Source: Opitutus sp. GAS368
GTDB lineage: Bacteria > Verrucomicrobiota > Verrucomicrobiia > Opitutales > Opitutaceae
Assembly: GCF_900104925.1 (NCBI RefSeq)
Contig: NZ_LT629735.1
Coordinates: forward strand, 4,075,001-4,139,000
DNA: 64,000 nucleotides
Direction: 5' to 3'
Shown one piece after another: positions 36,769 to 46,208 of the stretch. Every line of letters starts with the position of its first letter. Within the stretch, counting starts at the first letter, position 1. The translations under genes and the position numbers were made by a program. A model generated the notes under the pieces. The model saw only the letters and a list, made by a program, of their open reading frames with translations, had not been told where the DNA came from and searched no databases.

Positions 36769-38385
36769 ATGAGCATCAAAGTCCGAATGACCCTACTGTT
36801 GGGCCTGTTGCTGGCCGCCTTTCTCGGGGTCATGCAATTCCTCCGGCACAAGGAGCAGTCCCGCATCGAGGAGTTGCGGCAGGATTCGGTGCAGAGCAGC
36901 CGGCAATCACTCCAGCAGTGGATCAGCCTGACCAACCAGCCACTCCAGCGCTTCGCCCGGGACTTCAGCGAGTGGCCGGAGATGGCGGCCTTCCTGGACC
37001 GCCGCGATCAGGCCTGGGCCGAGAGCACGCTCAAGCAGAACCTGGTCAATTACGAGGCCCACGCCCTATGGGTGCTGACGGAAAAAGGCGAACTCGTCTA
37101 TTCGGCGCAGCAGCACCCGGGGCCGCCGCTGCCGCCGCCGGCGACGTCCGCGCAACTGGCTGCGTTGGCCTCCGGCCCGGGCCGACATATCTTTGCCGAA
37201 AGCCGCGACGGCCTGCTCGAAGCCTGGGGCGAGCCCATCGGGTCGGACCAACCGGGCGGAAATCCCCGCGGTTGGCTTCTGGTCTCCCGCTGGTGGAGTC
37301 CCCGGTTTCTGGCGACTCTGAGCCGGCTGTCGGAGATGCGCGTGGAACTGGTGCCGGCCGGGGGAGCGGCGACCCCCGCCCACCTGCTGCTGCCGCTGTG
37401 CGACCTGCAGGGCCGCCCGCTCCGCCAGCTGCAGACCACCCTGAACGAGCCCGACTTTGCCGGAACCCTCGACGCGGACACCCTGGCGGTCCGCATGCTG
37501 CTGCTCTTTGGTCTGCTGGTGATTGCGACCGTCTGGCTCGGCGTCCGGCAGTGGGTGCTCCGCCCGCTGGCCCAAATCAGCCGGAGCCTGGCGCACGAGG
37601 ATGCCTCGGCCGTGGTCGCCCTGCAACATGAGGACACCGAGCTCGGCCGCATCGCGCAGCTGGTCGCGCATTCCTTCGAGCAAAAGCAGGACTTGCGGCG
37701 GGAGAATGAGGAGCGCAAGCGCGCCGAGCAGGCATTGCGCAAGAGCGAGGAACTGGTGCGCCGTTCCCTTGAGCTGCGGGCCCGGCTCGCCCGCGACCTG
37801 CACGATGGCGTCATCCAATCCATCTACGCCGCGGGTCTCGGCCTGGAGAGCGCCATGTCGGAACTGGAACGCGACCAGGCCGCCGCCCGCACACGTCTGA
37901 CACACTGCCGGCAGAGCCTGAACGGCGTGATCCGGGAGGTGCGGGGCTTCATCAGCGGCCTCGAGCCGGAGCAGATGCAGCGCCATGGCTTCGCCGAGGA
38001 ACTGGGCGCCCTCGCCCGCACCATGCAGGCCCTGTGGCCCGTGCGCATCGTCCACAAGGTCGACGCGCAGGCCGCCGCCCGGCTGAACATCGGCCAGGAG
38101 GTGCACGCGCTCCAGATTGCCCGCGAATGCATCAGCAACGCGCTGCGCCACGGCGAGGCGAAGAAGGTGCTCATCATGCTGGCGCACGCCGCCGGGGACG
38201 GCGTGCTCACCGTGCGGGACGACGGCCGGGGCTTCGAGCCCGCGCTGGTCGCCGGCCAGGGCAGCGGGTTGCACAACCTGGCCACCCGCGCCCGCGAGAT
38301 GGGCGGCCGGTTGCACCTCGATTCGCAGCCGGGCCGCGGCGCCACGGTCACCATCACTTTTCCCCTCGCGGAGGCCGCACCATGA
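36769..38385 (+). CDS. Sensor histidine kinase, NarX/HisKA_3 type
   Basis: About 538 residues. TM1 (MTLLLGLLLAAFLGVMQFL), a large extracytoplasmic sensor region (about 30-245), TM2 (RMLLLFGLLVIATVWLGV), a HAMP-like linker and coiled coil, then the dimerisation H-box LARDLHDGVIQSIYAAGLGL of the HisKA_3 (NarX/LiaS) group and a HATPase domain with ECISNALRHG and DDGRGFEP. An alternative ATG at 36748 would add seven residues. Its stop overlaps the first pilin-like gene (ATGA), and the matching NarL-type regulator lies at 40810 after three pilin genes, so kinase, pilins and regulator are one operon. Confidence 0.9.
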   Translation: MSIKVRMTLLLGLLLAAFLGVMQFLRHKEQSRIEELRQDSVQSSRQSLQQWISLTNQPLQRFARDFSEWPEMAAFLDRRDQAWAESTLKQNLVNYEAHALWVLTEKGELVYSAQQHPGPPLPPPATSAQLAALASGPGRHIFAESRDGLLEAWGEPIGSDQPGGNPRGWLLVSRWWSPRFLATLSRLSEMRVELVPAGGAATPAHLLLPLCDLQGRPLRQLQTTLNEPDFAGTLDADTLAVRMLLLFGLLVIATVWLGVRQWVLRPLAQISRSLAHEDASAVVALQHEDTELGRIAQLVAHSFEQKQDLRRENEERKRAEQALRKSEELVRRSLELRARLARDLHDGVIQSIYAAGLGLESAMSELERDQAAARTRLTHCRQSLNGVIREVRGFISGLEPEQMQRHGFAEELGALARTMQALWPVRIVHKVDAQAAARLNIGQEVHALQIARECISNALRHGEAKKVLIMLAHAAGDGVLTVRDDGRGFEPALVAGQGSGLHNLATRAREMGGRLHLDSQPGRGATVTITFPLAEAAP

Positions 38386-38804
38386 AGCACCTCCGCTCCG
38401 CCGGCTTCACGCTCGTCGAGGTCATGGTGGCGTCCACCGTTCTCATCTTCGGCATCGTCACCGCGATCACCACCAGCCAGCGCGGACTGCTGGCGCTCGA
38501 CACGGCGCGCAACCTCACGGCGGCCTCGCAGATCATGCAGTCCGAGGTGGAGCGCATCCGGCTGCTGAGCTGGAGCCAGCTGCAGACCCTGCAGCAGACC
38601 GGCGGCACCAGCGTGACCCCGGACGCCGGGGCGAACGGCAGCCGCTTCACCTGCACCCGGGAAATAACCGACCTCAAGACCGAAATGAAACAGATCACGC
38701 TGACGACCGTCTGGCACGGCTACGACGGCGGTGAGCACATCGCCCGGCTGATCACCCGCTACGGCAAGAGCGGCCTCAATGACTATTTCTACACCACGCA
38801 CTGA
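38382..38804 (+). CDS. Type IV prepilin-like protein (PilV/GspI-like), triad 1
   Basis: 140 residues. A short leader MKHLRSAG is followed by the type III signal/TM segment FTLVEVMVASTVLIFGIVTA, with Gly at -1 and Glu at +5 for the prepilin peptidase. The globular part is small and includes YDGGEHIARLITRYGKSGLNDYF. It is a minor pilin or pseudopilin by family. It overlaps the kinase gene at its start and the next pilin gene by 26 bases. A paralog with the same ending pattern ([22 protein letters not shown]) is at 41598. Confidence 0.85.
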   Translation: MKHLRSAGFTLVEVMVASTVLIFGIVTAITTSQRGLLALDTARNLTAASQIMQSEVERIRLLSWSQLQTLQQTGGTSVTPDAGANGSRFTCTREITDLKTEMKQITLTTVWHGYDGGEHIARLITRYGKSGLNDYFYTTH

Positions 38805-39393
38805 TTCCCGCCCCGCCGGGCTTGCCACGCCGAAGCGCGCACCGCGCGCGCGCGAAGGCGGGTTCACCCTCGTCGAGGTGCTGATCGCCGCGACCCTCAG
38901 CACGTTGGTGCTCGCGGGCGTGCTGAGTGCCTTCCTGTTTCTCGCCCGCACGAGCTTTCGCTCCAGCGGCTACAGCGAGATGGAGGCCGAGGTGCGGCGC
39001 GGACTGGACATCTTTGCCCGCGACACCCGCAACGCCACGGACGTGCACTGGAACAGCGCGCAAAGCATCACGCTGACCGTCGGCGGCCTGCCCGTGACCT
39101 ATGCCTATGACAGCGACCCCGCGAGCGGCACTTATGGCAGCTTCTACCGCCTCGCGGACAGCACCGGCCAGTCCCGCACCGTGCTGGTCCACAGCGTCGC
39201 ACCGGATTTCGTCTTCAACCGCTACAAGCTCGAACAACCGGGCGTGAGCGACAACACCGCCGGCAACGACAGCGAGACCAAGCTGCTGCAGCTCACCCTG
39301 CGCGCCGTGCGCACCAATGTCGCCACCACCGGAGCCAGCAATGCCGCGACCTCCGCCCGCTTCATGCTGCGCAACAAAAGGGTCGCCAATTGA
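38779..39393 (+). CDS. Type IV prepilin-like protein (PilW/GspJ-like), triad 1
   Basis: 204 residues with a long pre-leader (about 27 residues, Arg/Pro-rich), then [21 protein letters not shown]. The globular domain contains the EVRRGLDIFARDTRNATDVHW helix typical of PilW/GspJ minor pilins. It overlaps both neighbours, indicating tight translational coupling. Paralog in triad 2: the gene at 42091. Confidence 0.85.
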   Translation: MTISTPRTDSRPAGLATPKRAPRAREGGFTLVEVLIAATLSTLVLAGVLSAFLFLARTSFRSSGYSEMEAEVRRGLDIFARDTRNATDVHWNSAQSITLTVGGLPVTYAYDSDPASGTYGSFYRLADSTGQSRTVLVHSVAPDFVFNRYKLEQPGVSDNTAGNDSETKLLQLTLRAVRTNVATTGASNAATSARFMLRNKRVAN

Positions 39394-40769
39394 TGACCGC
39401 CCTGACCCGACAGTCCCGGCCCGGACAGGCGCGCGGCGCGGTGTTGATCGTGGCCCTGCTCATCACGGCGCTGATCGCGCTGGCACTGGGCAGCTACCTC
39501 ACGCTGAACCTGGGCACCGCGCGCCTCGCCCGTCAGAGCTACCAGCAGAGCGCCTCCTTCCACCTCGCCGAGGCCGGGGCCGAGGAGGCCGTGTGGTCGT
39601 TCAACCAGGCCAACGCGCACAACCCGGCGGCCTGGACCGGGTGGACGGTCCAGCAGGCTGCGGCCTGGTGCAAGTTCTCCGGCTTCGATTTCGGCGGCAA
39701 CACCACGGGGACCATCAAGGTCTACGTGGACAACGCCAGCCCCGCCGGCGCCGACAAGCCGACGGTCGTAGCCATGGCGGTGGTGGAGGCCCCGGGCACG
39801 CCGCCCACCACCAAGATGGTCTCGGTGACCCTGGCGCGGCGGTCATACTTCGCGACCGGCATCGTCGCGAGGAACAGCATCAGCTTCTCCGGCCTCAACA
39901 CCTCGGTGGACAGCTGGAATTCCAACCCCAGCAACGACCCGGCGGCGGCCGCGGTGCCTTACAGCGCCGCGGTCCGGCACGACGGCGGCAGCGTGGCCAC
40001 CCTGGCGGTGCAGAACAGCGCGGTGCTCGTCAACCAGGCCTCGGTCTGGGGCTCGGTCGCCACCGGCGGCGCCGCCCCCGCCGTGGGCACCAATGGCTCC
40101 ATCCGCGGAGCCAGCACGCCAGCCGGGGTGCAGATCGATCCGGCCCGGGTTACCACGGACTTCACGGCGGACCTCCCGCTGATCACCGCTCCCGTCGACG
40201 GCACGCCGATCGCCAGCGTGGGTGCGACGCTCGGCACTCTCGGCCAGGCCACCAAATGGCGTTGTCCCAGCATCAGCCTGAACGGCAGCAAGACCCTCAC
40301 CATCCTGGGCGATGTCACGCTGGTGCTCACGGCAAGCACCGGCAGCGCGCTGGATATCACCGGCAACGCCTCCCTCATCGTGCCCGCGGGCTCCAGCCTG
40401 ACCGTGTATGTCGAGGGCGACTGCAAGATTGCCGGCAACGGCCTGGCCAACGCCAACCAGCGGCCCGGCACCTGCCAGATCTGGGGCACCAGCACCAGCG
40501 CGGCCGGCCAGAGCATCGAGGTCGCGGGCAACGGGGCCTTGAAGACGGTCATCTACGCCCCCAATGCCGACGTGAAGGTCAACGGCAACGGGGACATCAT
40601 GGGCGCCCTGGTCGCGAACACCGTCACCTTCACCGGCAATGCCAGCTTTCACTACGATGAATCGCTGGCGAATTCCGGCGGCAACACTCCCTTCGGCATC
40701 AGCCGCTGGCGCGAGCTCACCACCGCCGAGGACCGGACCCGCTGGCAGGGTGTTTTTTCCGGCTGGTGA
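39393..40769 (+). CDS. PilX-like pilus-associated protein, triad 1
   Basis: 458 residues. The start follows the previous stop as TGATG. One N-terminal TM helix (GAVLIVALLITALIALALGSYL), the conserved YQQSASFHLAEAGAEEAVWSF element of PilX-type proteins, then a long beta-rich, Gly/Ser/Asn/Thr-rich region with a polymer-forming-like fold (NGSKTLTILGDVTLVLTAS, GNASLIVPAGSSLTVY), and the closing SFHYDESLANS and RWRELTTAED. It probably sits in the envelope as the non-pilin partner of the two minor pilins. Paralog: 42693. Confidence 0.8.
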   Translation: MTALTRQSRPGQARGAVLIVALLITALIALALGSYLTLNLGTARLARQSYQQSASFHLAEAGAEEAVWSFNQANAHNPAAWTGWTVQQAAAWCKFSGFDFGGNTTGTIKVYVDNASPAGADKPTVVAMAVVEAPGTPPTTKMVSVTLARRSYFATGIVARNSISFSGLNTSVDSWNSNPSNDPAAAAVPYSAAVRHDGGSVATLAVQNSAVLVNQASVWGSVATGGAAPAVGTNGSIRGASTPAGVQIDPARVTTDFTADLPLITAPVDGTPIASVGATLGTLGQATKWRCPSISLNGSKTLTILGDVTLVLTASTGSALDITGNASLIVPAGSSLTVYVEGDCKIAGNGLANANQRPGTCQIWGTSTSAAGQSIEVAGNGALKTVIYAPNADVKVNGNGDIMGALVANTVTFTGNASFHYDESLANSGGNTPFGISRWRELTTAEDRTRWQGVFSGW

Positions 40770-40809
40770 TCCTGCTTTAATCCGTCTTCCTCAACCCCAC
40801 CCGCTTCCC

Positions 40810-41493
40810 ATGACTGCTATCGCCCCGAAATCCATCGAGATCCTGATCGTCGACGACAGCGAACTGGTACGCACCGGCCTCAAAACCCTGCTCGATGCCC
40901 ACGCCCGCACCACCGGCACCCTGCTCCGCATGGTCGGCGAGGCCAGCACGGCCAATGGCGCCGTCACCGAGGCCAGCCGGCTCAAGCCCGACGTCGTGCT
41001 CATGGACATCCGCCTGCCCGACGGCTCCGGCCTGGAGGCCTGCCGCAAGATTCTGGCCGGCGTGCCCGACACCAAGGTGCTTATCCTGACCTCCGTCATC
41101 GACGACAACCTGGTTTACGATGCCATGAGCAGCGGCGCCCACGGTTACCTGCTCAAGGAGATCAATGCCCAGGGACTCAGCCAGGCCATCGTGGACGTGG
41201 CCGCCGGAAAGTTCATCCTCGATCCCACCGTCACGACGCACGTGCTCAATCTCGTGCGCAGTGGCAGCAACCCGCCCACCGAGCACGACAAGCTCGCGAC
41301 GCTGTCCGCCCAGGAGCGGCGCGTCCTTGCCCTGGTGGCGGAGGGCAAGACCAATAAGGAAGTCGCGGAGTCGATGGGCTTGAGCGACAAAACGGTCAAA
41401 AATTATCTCAGCAATATCTTCGAGAAGCTGAAAATCAGCCGGCGCTCCCAGGCCGCCGTCCTCTACACGGCGAGTCGCGGGCCGGGTAAGTAA
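40810..41493 (+). CDS. NarL/LuxR-type response regulator
   Basis: 227 residues. The receiver domain has the acidic pair in LIVDDSELVR, the phospho-acceptor Asp in DVVLMDIRLPDGSG and Lys in YLLKEINAQGL. The C-terminal LuxR helix-turn-helix reads LSAQERRVLALVAEGKTNKEV and GLSDKTVKNYLSNIFEKL. The frame is open upstream, but this ATG gives the normal receiver start. Partner kinase: the HisKA_3 protein at 36769. It separates two pilin triads and probably controls one or both. Confidence 0.93.
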   Translation: MTAIAPKSIEILIVDDSELVRTGLKTLLDAHARTTGTLLRMVGEASTANGAVTEASRLKPDVVLMDIRLPDGSGLEACRKILAGVPDTKVLILTSVIDDNLVYDAMSSGAHGYLLKEINAQGLSQAIVDVAAGKFILDPTVTTHVLNLVRSGSNPPTEHDKLATLSAQERRVLALVAEGKTNKEVAESMGLSDKTVKNYLSNIFEKLKISRRSQAAVLYTASRGPGK

Positions 41494-41519
41494 TTACCCT
41501 ACGAAGAGAGCGTGGCATT

Positions 41520-41540
41520 CGGCCCTATACGATAGGGCCG
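41520..41540. other. Perfect hairpin between the regulator gene and pilin triad 2
   Basis: CGGCCCTAT-ACG-ATAGGGCCG, a 9-bp perfect stem with a 3-base loop, 27 bases after the regulator stop. No T-run follows, so it may be a weak terminator or an operator. A second stem (ATCGCCT ... AGGCGAT) follows at 41554-41579. Confidence 0.6.
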
Positions 41541-41597
41541 TAATCAGGAGCCCATCGCCTGTTACTGGCTTCAGGCGATTTGCGCTACAGTGACGGG

Positions 41598-42110
41598 GTG
41601 AACACGACCACGCGCTTTTCCGCATCATCGGACAGTCCTCCGGCAAGCCGGCCGCGCCGCCGGCGTCTCGCGGCTTTCACCATCATCGAGGTGGCCACCT
41701 CCGCCGCCATCATGGCCATGGTGATCTCCACCTCGATTATTGTCCTCCAACGGGGCTTCGCCAGTCTGGATACCGCCCGCTGTCTGAGTTACGCTTCGCA
41801 GATTCTGCAGAGCGAATTTGAGAAGGTCCGGCTGACCACCTGGGGCGACGGCACGGCCGCGGGCAACGGCACCACCGGGGTCACCGCCATTCCGACGACG
41901 GCCACCGCCCTCACGATTGACGCAAATTATTATTCGGCGGGCGATGTCGGCACCCGGATGCGCATTACGCGCAAAGCCTCCGACGTGCACACGGGCATGA
42001 TCCTGATCACTTACACCGTCAGCTGGAATGCCTACGACGGCCACAAACTGGTTCGAAACTATTTCACCTATTACGGGAAGGACGGAATCTATGACTTCAT
42101 CGCACTATAA
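41598..42110 (+). CDS. Type IV prepilin-like protein (PilV/GspI-like), triad 2
   Basis: 170 residues from a GTG start. An unusually long leader rich in Ser/Pro/Arg precedes the TM segment AAFTIIEVATSAAIMAMVIS, where the residue at -1 reads Ala in place of the usual Gly; Glu at +5 is kept. The rest parallels the 38382 protein ([43 protein letters not shown]). An upstream TTG (41580) is also possible as start. It overlaps the next gene by 20 bases. Confidence 0.78.
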   Translation: MNTTTRFSASSDSPPASRPRRRRLAAFTIIEVATSAAIMAMVISTSIIVLQRGFASLDTARCLSYASQILQSEFEKVRLTTWGDGTAAGNGTTGVTAIPTTATALTIDANYYSAGDVGTRMRITRKASDVHTGMILITYTVSWNAYDGHKLVRNYFTYYGKDGIYDFIAL

Positions 42111-42696
42111 CATCACCGGCCGCCGGTCGAACCGCCGCGCGGGTTTCACGCTCGTCGAGGTGCTGATGGCCATGTCGCTCAGCCTGATGGTCCTGGCCGG
42201 CACGCTGACGGCCTTCCTCATGCTCCTGCGCAGCGGCATCCGGGTGAGCAACTACTCGATGATGGAATCGCAAACCCGCCGGGCTTTCGAACAGCTGGGC
42301 GTCGATGCGCGCATGGCCAACGGCTACGCCTCGATCTTCACCAACGGCACGATCACCGCCTGCACCTTTACGATTCCGAGCGAGGATCTGAGCACGATCT
42401 CGCAGGTCACCTATGGTTTCGACCACAGCAACAGCGCCAACGGGAAATTTTTCTCGGTGCCGGGCAACGACCCCACGGCCACGACGGGCCGCGTGGACCT
42501 CGTGCAATACGTCACCTCCCTGACCTTCAACCGCTACGACTCCACGAGCACCCTGATTCCCGCCAGCACGACCAGTGACAGCGGCATCAAGCACATCCAG
42601 GTTTCAATCAACGTCAGCCGCGGGACCTTGGGCGTGGCCGCGACCACCCAGGTCATCCGCTCCTCCGCGTTCACCATCCGCAACATCACCATATGA
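42091..42696 (+). CDS. Type IV prepilin-like protein (PilW/GspJ-like), triad 2
   Basis: 201 residues. The leader [18 protein letters not shown] is followed by [19 protein letters not shown]. The globular part contains [20 protein letters not shown] and [10 protein letters not shown], parallel to the 38779 protein. The ATG chosen overlaps the preceding gene, as in triad 1, and the stop overlaps the next start (ATGA). Confidence 0.85.
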   Translation: MTSSHYNITGRRSNRRAGFTLVEVLMAMSLSLMVLAGTLTAFLMLLRSGIRVSNYSMMESQTRRAFEQLGVDARMANGYASIFTNGTITACTFTIPSEDLSTISQVTYGFDHSNSANGKFFSVPGNDPTATTGRVDLVQYVTSLTFNRYDSTSTLIPASTTSDSGIKHIQVSINVSRGTLGVAATTQVIRSSAFTIRNITI

Positions 42697-44345
42697 TCTC
42701 CCGGGCCACCGCACATCGCCACGCCGGCTGCACCGCGAATTCGTCGCGCGGCAGCGCGCTGATCACCACGCTGATCTTCTCGCTCATCATCGCCATCACG
42801 CTGGTGGGCTATCTCAAGCTCAGCACGAACTCCATGAAGCTCGCGCACCGCACCTATTTCGCCGATCTGGCCGGCAATCTCGCGGAAGCCGGCACCGAGG
42901 AGGCCGTCTGGAGTTTCAACAAGCTCGGCTACGCAACCGACTCAACCAGCATCAATGCCGCGTGGGGCGGCTGGACGCTGGGCAACACCGTGGCGGCTAC
43001 CAACATCACCAGCATGGGCTCCGGCTACACCTCCGCGCCGACCGTGGCCTTCAGCGGCGGTGGCGGCACCGGGGCGGCGGCCACGGCGAATATCGTCACC
43101 TCCATCATTGTCGTGGGCGGCGTCCCCACGACGATCACCGGGGTGAGCAGCCTCACCATCACCAACGCCGGCTCCGGCTACACCTCGGAGCCGACGATCA
43201 CCCTGAGTGGCGGCGGCGGCACCGGGGCCAGCGCCCGGGCCCTGCTGGCGGCGACGCGCACCATCACCTTCAACAACCTGGACCAGAATGCGACCGCCAC
43301 GGTGAAGGTGTGGTCCTCCGGCTATGACGGCTCGGGCACGGTGCCGACGGTTGTCACCAAGGCAACCATCACGCCGGTCGATGGTCCACCGATCGTAAAG
43401 TGGATCAAAATCATCCTCAGCAAGAGCGGCGTCATGCCCAAGGGCCTGATCGCCAAGAACTCTATTACCTGGAACGGGCACCCGTTGGCCGACAGCTTCA
43501 TCAGCAGCACGACGCCGGGCGTGCCCCCTTTCACCCAATACAACACCGCCACCGCCCGGTCCAACATCACCGTCGGCAGCCTGTATGGTCCCACGGTCAG
43601 CCTCGGCGCCCAAGGCGTCGTCAACGGCAACGTCACGGTGGGTTCAGGGGTGACGGTCACCGGGGGGACGATCTCCGGCCAGACCATTGGCAATGCCCAG
43701 TTCAACTTCACCATGCCGACGTATCCGACCAATACGGGCGCAACCGGCTACTACAGCTTGGGCGTCGTGGCCAGTCTCCCGGCGACACTGCCGCGCGCCG
43801 GCGATCTCCCGGAAACCGCCGCCGACGGAACCAAAACCTACTACTATTTTTGCAGCGGCACTACCATCGGGGCCACCACCATCACCGCCGGCAAGAACGT
43901 GGTGATCGTCGGATCGGGGGGCACCTCCATGGCCGCCGGCCTGCAGATTGGCGTCACCGGCACGAATGTCGGCAACGCGAAGATTTACATGGACGGGCCC
44001 ATCAATGAGTCGGGCAACGATGCGATCAACACTGGCAGTTGGGCCGGCGCATTGACCGTTTACTCGACCACGACGCAAACCTGCACATTCAGCGGCAACG
44101 CATCTTTCACCGGCGTTTTGATCGCCCCCTATGCGGCGCTGACCGGCAACGGTAGCGGTAATTCTCAAATGGACCTGTGCGGATCATTTGTGGTGGGATC
44201 GGTCACCAGCAACGGCCATATGGACTTTCACTACGACGAGGGGCTCGGCACCCCCACCACCACGAAGGCGTGGAGCCTGGCGCTGTGGAAGGAATTGCAA
44301 ACGTCGGCAGACCGAAACCTTTACGCTTCGCAGCTGAACTTCTGA
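42693..44345 (+). CDS. PilX-like pilus-associated protein with YTSxPTV repeats, triad 2
   Basis: 550 residues. N-terminal TM helix ([21 protein letters not shown]), then [20 protein letters not shown], as in the 39393 protein. About residues 105-195 hold two copies of a [20 protein letters not shown] motif, absent from the triad 1 paralog, and explain most of its extra length. A long beta-rich section follows and ends in DFHYDEGLG and [11 protein letters not shown]. It is likely exported to the envelope and associated with the pilins. It is the last gene before the TolC-like unit. Confidence 0.8.
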   Translation: MISRATAHRHAGCTANSSRGSALITTLIFSLIIAITLVGYLKLSTNSMKLAHRTYFADLAGNLAEAGTEEAVWSFNKLGYATDSTSINAAWGGWTLGNTVAATNITSMGSGYTSAPTVAFSGGGGTGAAATANIVTSIIVVGGVPTTITGVSSLTITNAGSGYTSEPTITLSGGGGTGASARALLAATRTITFNNLDQNATATVKVWSSGYDGSGTVPTVVTKATITPVDGPPIVKWIKIILSKSGVMPKGLIAKNSITWNGHPLADSFISSTTPGVPPFTQYNTATARSNITVGSLYGPTVSLGAQGVVNGNVTVGSGVTVTGGTISGQTIGNAQFNFTMPTYPTNTGATGYYSLGVVASLPATLPRAGDLPETAADGTKTYYYFCSGTTIGATTITAGKNVVIVGSGGTSMAAGLQIGVTGTNVGNAKIYMDGPINESGNDAINTGSWAGALTVYSTTTQTCTFSGNASFTGVLIAPYAALTGNGSGNSQMDLCGSFVVGSVTSNGHMDFHYDEGLGTPTTTKAWSLALWKELQTSADRNLYASQLNF

Positions 44346-44513
44346 TCTCTCGCTCGTCCCCCTTTCGGGACGAAAAGATTTCGAGAGCGGACATTCTGAT
44401 TTTCCGACCCCGGCTCCGGTCGCACAATGCGCTGGTCCGCCGGCATCGCGCCCGCCACGGAGGAGTAACCGGACGTCTTTTTCAGGCCGTGTTCTTCGCC
44501 TGAAAGTGCGTCT

Positions 44514-44541
44514 TCCCATTTCCGGGATCGACCAATCCCGC
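44514..44541 (+). promoter_or_regulatory. Putative enhancer (UAS 3): TCCCA-N5-GGGA dyad plus half-site
   Basis: TCCCATTTCCGGGA (44514-44527), then TCCCGC beginning 22 bp after the first T. The first T lies 112 bp before the -24 GG of the promoter at 44625, the same as at 16065. The surrounding 319-base gap holds no gene. Confidence 0.65.
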
Positions 44542-44624
44542 TGCTGAGGCGAATCGCTCGATGAGACGGAGACAGTGATGTGGCAACTCACTGACATTCT
44601 GTTGTTTAGTTTTAATTTTAAAGA

Positions 44625-44640
44625 TGGCATGAGGGTTGCA
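44625..44640 (+). promoter_or_regulatory. Putative sigma-54 promoter of the TolC-like gene
   Basis: TGGCATGAGGGTTGCA fits the sigma-54 consensus with exact GG-N10-GC spacing and lies in an AT-rich stretch. The predicted start (about 44651) is 14 bases before the ATG at 44665, which settles that start against two earlier in-frame ATGs. Bases from the -12 box to the ATG closely resemble the leader at 16187-16216. Confidence 0.75.
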
Positions 44641-44664
44641 AAGTGGGGCGACAACCCAACCACC

Positions 44665-46176
44665 ATGTCCACCCCACGGCGCCTTTTTGGCCTGCTTTTT
44701 TCCTCAGTCCTCACGCTTTCCAGCTTTGCGCAATCCGCCCCCATGGATGCCGTCGGTGGGGAAAAGATCGGCCTGAACGACGCCATCCAGCGCGCGTTGG
44801 CCAAAAATTTCTCGATCAAGGTCGACGGTTTCAGCACCGCGATTGCGTCCGCCCAGGTCACCGAGGCCTTGGGCAAATTCGACCCGGTGTTCAACGGCAG
44901 CTACACTTACGCCGAGAGCTTCAATCCCGCGCTCGCCGACGCCACCACCGGCCTCCGCCCCCCGCCCAGCTTCTCCAAGTCCGACACCGCGGACTTCAAC
45001 CTCGGCGGCGTGCTGCCCTGGGGCATGACCTACAAGTTCGACGCCAACAGCCTCAATTCCCGCGGCACCTTCAACGGCTACATCGACAACTACAACACGT
45101 TCGCCGGCATCTCCGGCACCCAACCCCTCCTGCGCAACTTCGGCTTCGGTCCCACGCTCGCCTCCATCCGCATCGCCCAGGTCAACCGCGGCATCAGCCA
45201 GTGGGCTTTCCGGCAGTCGGTGATGGATACCATCTCCCAGGTCATTTTCGCCTACTACGATCTCAATTTCTCCTACGCCAACCTCCACAGCGCCGTCCGC
45301 TCCAAGGAACTCGCCATGCAGCTGGTCGACGAGAACCGGAAGCGCTTCAAGGTCGGCAACATGTCCGAATACGATGTCGGCGTCGCCGAATCGCGCGCCG
45401 CGACCCGCGATGAGAGCATCCTGTTTGCCCAGCGCGCGGTGCAGGCCGCCGAGTATGCCCTCAAGCAGCTCATCACCGACGACAAGACCCCGGGCCTGCT
45501 CGCGCAGCGCATCGCCATCGAACCCCCGCCCCCCCCGCCCATCGTCATCGTGGACGCCGCCACGGATTTCCACACCGCGCTGCAGAAGCGCCCCGATTAT
45601 CAGCAGGCGAAGCTCGCCCTCAAGCGCGACGGCATCAGCGCCCGCTTGCAGCGCAACCAGCTCCTGCCCCGCGTCGACCTCGTCGGCAGTTACGGCTACA
45701 ATGGCTATGATACCGATCTGCGCACCAGCCGCCAGCAGGTGAGGAGCGAGGACTACCACGCCTACAGTTGGGGCGTCGTCGTGTCCGTGCCGCTCACCTT
45801 CACCACCGAGCGCGGCCGCTACCGGGCCGCCAAGATGCAGGAGCGCCAGTCCGCAACCATCCTCGCAGAGGTCGAACAGGGCATCGTGGTCAGCGTCGGC
45901 AACGCCGCCGGCCAGATCGAGACCAACCAGAAGCGCGTGCAGTCCACCCGCCATGCGCGCGAACTGGCCCAGGCCACCCTCGACGCCGAGGTCAAGCGTC
46001 TCCGCGCCGGCACGAGCACCACCTTCCAGGTCGCCCAGCAGCAGGAAATCGTCTCCGGCGCCGAAGTGAGCGAAGCCCGCGCCCAGGCGGACTACGCGAA
46101 GGCCCTCGCCGAATATGACCGCCAACTCGGCGTCACGCTGGAGAAGCTCAACATCAACGTCGAGCCGCCCAGGTAG
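44665..46176 (+). CDS. TolC-like outer-membrane efflux protein
   Basis: 503 residues with a cleavable signal peptide (MSTPRRLFGLLFSSVLTLSSFAQS) and no lipobox, unlike the OprM-type factor at 4825. Two OEP domains with long helices are visible (e.g. AVRSKELAMQLVDENRKRFK; YDVGVAESRAATRDESI). A run of six prolines (EPPPPPPIVIV, about residue 290) is unusual and may stall ribosomes lacking EF-P. Its sigma-54-like promoter and enhancer match those of the adaptor operon at 16217, which lacks its own outer-membrane channel, so this is the likely third component of that machine. A strong terminator follows. Confidence 0.92.
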   Translation: MSTPRRLFGLLFSSVLTLSSFAQSAPMDAVGGEKIGLNDAIQRALAKNFSIKVDGFSTAIASAQVTEALGKFDPVFNGSYTYAESFNPALADATTGLRPPPSFSKSDTADFNLGGVLPWGMTYKFDANSLNSRGTFNGYIDNYNTFAGISGTQPLLRNFGFGPTLASIRIAQVNRGISQWAFRQSVMDTISQVIFAYYDLNFSYANLHSAVRSKELAMQLVDENRKRFKVGNMSEYDVGVAESRAATRDESILFAQRAVQAAEYALKQLITDDKTPGLLAQRIAIEPPPPPPIVIVDAATDFHTALQKRPDYQQAKLALKRDGISARLQRNQLLPRVDLVGSYGYNGYDTDLRTSRQQVRSEDYHAYSWGVVVSVPLTFTTERGRYRAAKMQERQSATILAEVEQGIVVSVGNAAGQIETNQKRVQSTRHARELAQATLDAEVKRLRAGTSTTFQVAQQQEIVSGAEVSEARAQADYAKALAEYDRQLGVTLEKLNINVEPPR

Positions 46177-46208
46177 GCCGCCCTTCAATTTGCCGGTTAC
46201 ATCCCCGA

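Noticed and set aside
41560-41597. Sigma-54-like element before pilin triad 2
   Set aside because: TGGC is followed by TTGC, but the spacing is 13 bases in place of 10 and no TCCCA-N5-GGGA dyad lies upstream.
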